Under the pieces are notes generated by a model. The model saw only the letters and a list, made by a program, of their open reading frames with translations, was not told the DNA's origin and ran no database searches. The position numbers and the translations under genes were made by a program. A stretch of DNA of 9,296 nucleotides from an uncultured Moraxella sp. (GTDB lineage: Bacteria; Pseudomonadota; Gammaproteobacteria; Pseudomonadales; Moraxellaceae): positions 1 to 9,296 of the forward strand of contig CALAPG010000010.1 in assembly GCA_937889485.1 (NCBI GenBank), written 5' to 3'. Positions 7,855 through 9,296 of this stretch are shown here, one piece after another. Within the stretch, counting starts at the first letter, position 1; each line of letters opens with the position of its first letter.

Positions 7855-7886
7855 TCAATTAAAAAAATAAATAGATCAATTAAAAA
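7855..7886 (+). repeat. 11-bp direct repeat TCAATTAAAAA, two copies
   Basis: Copies lie at 7855-7865 and 7876-7886, 21 bp apart start to start, about two helical turns, in the most AT-rich part of the control region. They directly abut the candidate OxyR site. Possible roles are an UP-like or bending element, or a regulator site; this is inference only. Confidence 0.4.
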
Positions 7887-7919
7887 CTTTTAACTTCACT
7901 CATCATAGATATGAGGTAT
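7883..7919. promoter_or_regulatory. Candidate OxyR binding site
   Basis: Compared with the E. coli OxyR pattern of two ATAGnTnnnAnCTAT halves separated by 7 bases, the half at 7905-7919 (ATAGATATGAGGTAT) matches 9 of 10 fixed positions. The half at 7883-7897 matches 6 of 10, so 15 of 20 overall. It sits between oxyR and ahpC, where such a site is expected. The ahpC core promoter is over 100 bp away, farther than usual for direct activation. A TTGATA hexamer at 7931-7936 lies at a suitable distance but lacks a good -10. The site may serve autoregulation of oxyR or an extra promoter. Confidence 0.4.
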
Positions 7920-8030
7920 GATACTAACCATTGATAACAACCCCAAACTTGTTGCGGTGCGCCAAGTAACCATCGGCGTGTATCGCCGCCAGTCATATGA
8001 TACCCTATATTTGTACAATGAAGGTTGCCA

Positions 8031-8058
8031 ATGACACCAAGTTTATGTTATCTATAAT
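8031..8058 (+). promoter_or_regulatory. Sigma-70 type promoter of ahpC
   Basis: A -35 element ATGACA (8031-8036, 5 of 6 to consensus) and a perfect -10 TATAAT (8053-8058) are separated by 16 bases. Transcription would begin near 8065, giving a leader of about 75 bases before the ahpC ATG. Such a near-consensus promoter suggests substantial expression even without an activator. Confidence 0.6.
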
Positions 8059-8139
8059 GTATTCACGAGGTGGTGTTGAGCCAGCGTGAAGTTTTAGCAG
8101 TATATTTATGACAATGATCGCTTAAATAAGGAACAAAAC

Positions 8140-8706
8140 ATGGCAGCAATTATTAATCAAACCATTCCAGAATTTAAAACCCAAGCCTATGTCAACGGCG
8201 AGTTCAAAGAAGTCTCATCAGATGACGTTAAAGGAAAATGGGCAGTATTTTTCTTTTACCCACATGATTTCACCTTTGTTTGCCCAACTGAGCTTGAAGA
8301 CATGGCAGACCACTACGAAGAAATCAAAGCCTTGGGCGCAGAAGTATATGCTGTTTCTACAGACACTCACTTTGTGCACAAAGCATGGGCAGATGCTTCA
8401 CCTGCCATTGGCAAAGTAAAATACCCAATGCTTGGCGATGGTACAGGCAAAATCACTCGCGGCTTTAACGTGATGATTGAAGAAGACAACGCCGCGCTTC
8501 GCGGTACGTTCTTGGTTGACCCAGATGGCAAAATCAAAGTCGCTGAAATCCATGACCTAGGTATTGGTCGCTCTGCCAAAGACCTTATCCGTAAAATCCA
8601 AGCTGCCCAATATGTACGTGACAATGACGGTGAAGTCTGCCCTGCGGCATGGGAAAAAGGTCAAGCAACTCTAAAGCCAAGCCTAGACTTAGTGGGTAAA
8701 ATCTAA
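8140..8706 (+). CDS. ahpC: AhpC, alkyl hydroperoxide reductase peroxidase subunit (2-Cys peroxiredoxin)
   Basis: A 188-residue typical 2-Cys peroxiredoxin, near the length of E. coli AhpC (187) and alike along its whole length, including the terminal DLVGKI. It reduces hydrogen peroxide and organic hydroperoxides in the cytosol. The peroxidatic site FYPHDFTFVCPTE has P41, T45 and C48, with R121 in LRGTFLVD completing the catalytic set. The resolving cysteine is C167 in GEVCPAAW. The ATG has a TAAGGA ribosome site 7 bases upstream and a near-consensus promoter. No ahpF reductase gene follows: a terminator and then a convergent gene come next, so the electron donor must be encoded elsewhere. 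Divergence from oxyR suggests control by OxyR. Confidence 0.96.
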   Translation: MAAIINQTIPEFKTQAYVNGEFKEVSSDDVKGKWAVFFFYPHDFTFVCPTELEDMADHYEEIKALGAEVYAVSTDTHFVHKAWADASPAIGKVKYPMLGDGTGKITRGFNVMIEEDNAALRGTFLVDPDGKIKVAEIHDLGIGRSAKDLIRKIQAAQYVRDNDGEVCPAAWEKGQATLKPSLDLVGKI

Positions 8707-8774
8707 GCACGGTATACGCCTAAGTCTTGCTACCTAGACATGATACCCGTGGGCATATCGTCCTGGTTTATACC

Positions 8775-8805
8775 AAAAACCCAATGTGTTGACATTGGGT
8801 TTTTT
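8775..8805 (+). terminator. Intrinsic terminator of ahpC (probably bidirectional)
   Basis: A 13-bp perfect stem, A-run plus CCCAATGT pairing with ACATTGGG plus T-run around the loop GTTG, is followed by one further T. The A-run on the left means that it can also act on the minus strand. It lies about 70 bp after the ahpC stop. Confidence 0.9.
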
Positions 8806-8845
8806 GGTGCCAATAAAGTGGAATCTATGATAATAATTGACAATC

Positions 8846-8869
8846 AAAAACCCCACAACAAGGTGGGGT
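8846..8869 (-). terminator. Intrinsic terminator of the ydcH-like gene
   Basis: Read on the minus strand, ACCCCAC pairs with GTGGGGT around a 6-base loop and runs into five T residues. It starts about 30 bp beyond the stop of the small gene, so two terminators stand back to back between the convergent genes. Confidence 0.88.
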
Positions 8870-8898
8870 CTTAAACGCTCATACCAATACCAAAAGGC

Positions 8899-9120
8899 TT
8901 ATTTTGGTTGGGCTTCTAGGATTTTAAATAACTCATCTTTTAGAGCAAGTTTTTCTTTTTTCAATGCGTCAATTTCTTCCTCACGGCTTACTGACGCCAC
9001 TGGGTCTTTTTCAAGATTGATGATTTTTTCGTCTAGCTCGTTGTGTTTGTCAAATACTTTGGCAAAATGGGCATCAGTGGTTTTTAGTTTGCTGATAACG
9101 TCGCGATATTCTGGGAACAT
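8899..9120 (-). CDS. Small DUF465/YdcH-like coiled-coil protein
   Basis: A 73-residue, charged, soluble protein with no signal peptide or membrane segment. The opening MFPEYRDVISKLKTTDAHFA and the following FDKHNELDEKI stretch match the pattern of the YdcH (DUF465) family, whose molecular role I do not know. After a short break near residues 38-45 (KDPVASVS), residues 46-70 are rich in Glu, Lys and Leu and look like a second helix, so a helical hairpin or oligomeric coiled coil is likely. The ATG (9120-9118) has an AAGGA ribosome site about 8 bases upstream. It is transcribed alone, toward ahpC, with its own promoter candidate and terminator. Confidence 0.85.
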   Translation of the reverse strand: MFPEYRDVISKLKTTDAHFAKVFDKHNELDEKIINLEKDPVASVSREEEIDALKKEKLALKDELFKILEAQPK

Positions 9121-9146
9121 GAAAATTTCCTTATGTTGCGTGTAAA

Positions 9147-9176
9147 ATTAAACAAATAACAAATTGATCAAGACAA
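9147..9176 (-). promoter_or_regulatory. Candidate promoter of the ydcH-like gene
   Basis: On the minus strand TTGTCT (9176-9171, 4 of 6) is followed after 18 bases by TTTAAT (9152-9147, 5 of 6). Transcription would start near 9140, about 20 bases before the ATG. Other AT-rich pairings nearby are possible, so the exact place is uncertain. Confidence 0.4.
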
Positions 9177-9296
9177 AAATCAACTGCGGGTCATTGTCTT
9201 TTATCTTACTGCCATTGTAACCAAAAAACCCCACCTTGACTATATAAAAAACCGTAACTTTTTTGCGGATTTGGTGGCTATTTTGACCAATATTCG

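Larger units (their letters stand above)
7650..8139. other. Divergent oxyR-ahpC control region (490 bp, no gene)
   Basis: No credible protein gene or RNA gene is visible here. The oxyR side holds two GTTAT-type palindromes (7680-7693 and 7766-7784). The middle, 7855-7900, is very AT-rich with an 11-base direct repeat and a candidate OxyR site. The next part (7950-7990) is more GC-rich and holds a 5-bp dyad CGGCG/CGCCG at 7974-7988. The ahpC side has a clear promoter and a leader of about 75 bases. The oxyR promoter could not be fixed; a weak pair, TTTTCA (7717-7712) and TAATAA (7694-7689) with 17 bases between, is one option. There is no T-run hairpin that would mark a small RNA such as OxyS. 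Confidence 0.6.

Noticed and set aside
7917..8065. An OxyS-like small RNA divergent from oxyR
   Set aside because: There is a TATGAT hexamer at 7917-7922 but no hairpin with a T-run before ahpC, so there is no support for a discrete transcript.
7997..8089. 30-codon plus-strand frame in the ahpC upstream region
   Set aside because: It has no ribosome site and begins upstream of the likely ahpC transcription start, so it probably would not be on the mRNA.
8108..8125. Five-codon frame (MTMIA) in the ahpC leader, a possible leader peptide
   Set aside because: No Shine-Dalgarno precedes it and there is no attenuator hairpin; such short frames arise by chance.
8837..9145. 102-residue plus-strand open frame at the right end
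   Set aside because: It is the opposite strand of the YdcH-like gene and crosses its terminator.

Overview
The window reads as chromosomal DNA of a gammaproteobacterium. The Moraxellaceae (Moraxella, Psychrobacter or a relative) are the best guess, from the moderate-to-low G+C, the protein style of the SbcC, OxyR and AhpC homologues, and the AT-rich intergenic DNA. This placement is an inference from memory; no search was run. I see no insertion sequence, phage gene, tRNA, rRNA or CRISPR array, and nothing that clearly marks horizontal transfer.

Layout from left to right. Positions 1-1215 (minus strand) hold a short phosphate acyltransferase (pta/ptb type) followed 10 bp later by the N-terminal part of an acetate/butyrate kinase that runs off the left edge. 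Positions 1216-1418 are a non-coding gap. Positions 1419-7649 (minus strand) hold three tightly packed genes in transcription order: an OxyR-type LysR regulator, the nuclease SbcD and the SMC-like ATPase SbcC. OxyR and SbcD are 13 bp apart; SbcD and SbcC overlap by 4 bp (GTGA). Positions 7650-8139 are a 490-bp divergent regulatory region. Positions 8140-8706 (plus strand) encode the 2-Cys peroxiredoxin AhpC, followed by a strong intrinsic terminator. Positions 8899-9120 (minus strand) encode a small DUF465/YdcH-like coiled-coil protein with its own terminator. The last 176 bases hold its probable promoter and no gene I can identify.

How it may fit together: OxyR senses peroxide through a cysteine pair (C200/C209 here) and lies head-to-head with ahpC, a classic OxyR target. 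A good match to the OxyR binding motif lies between them. Because oxyR is also the first gene of an apparent oxyR-sbcD-sbcC unit, peroxide sensing may be transcriptionally tied to the SbcCD nuclease, which opens DNA hairpins and processes broken ends. The pta-ack pair would convert an acyl-CoA to the free acid with ATP formation and is probably a separate unit.

I did not find a convincing undescribed system. The points most worth a second look are the oxyR-sbcDC linkage, the long oxyR-ahpC control region with its palindromes and direct repeat, the enlarged Gln-rich SbcC, and the linker insertion in SbcD.
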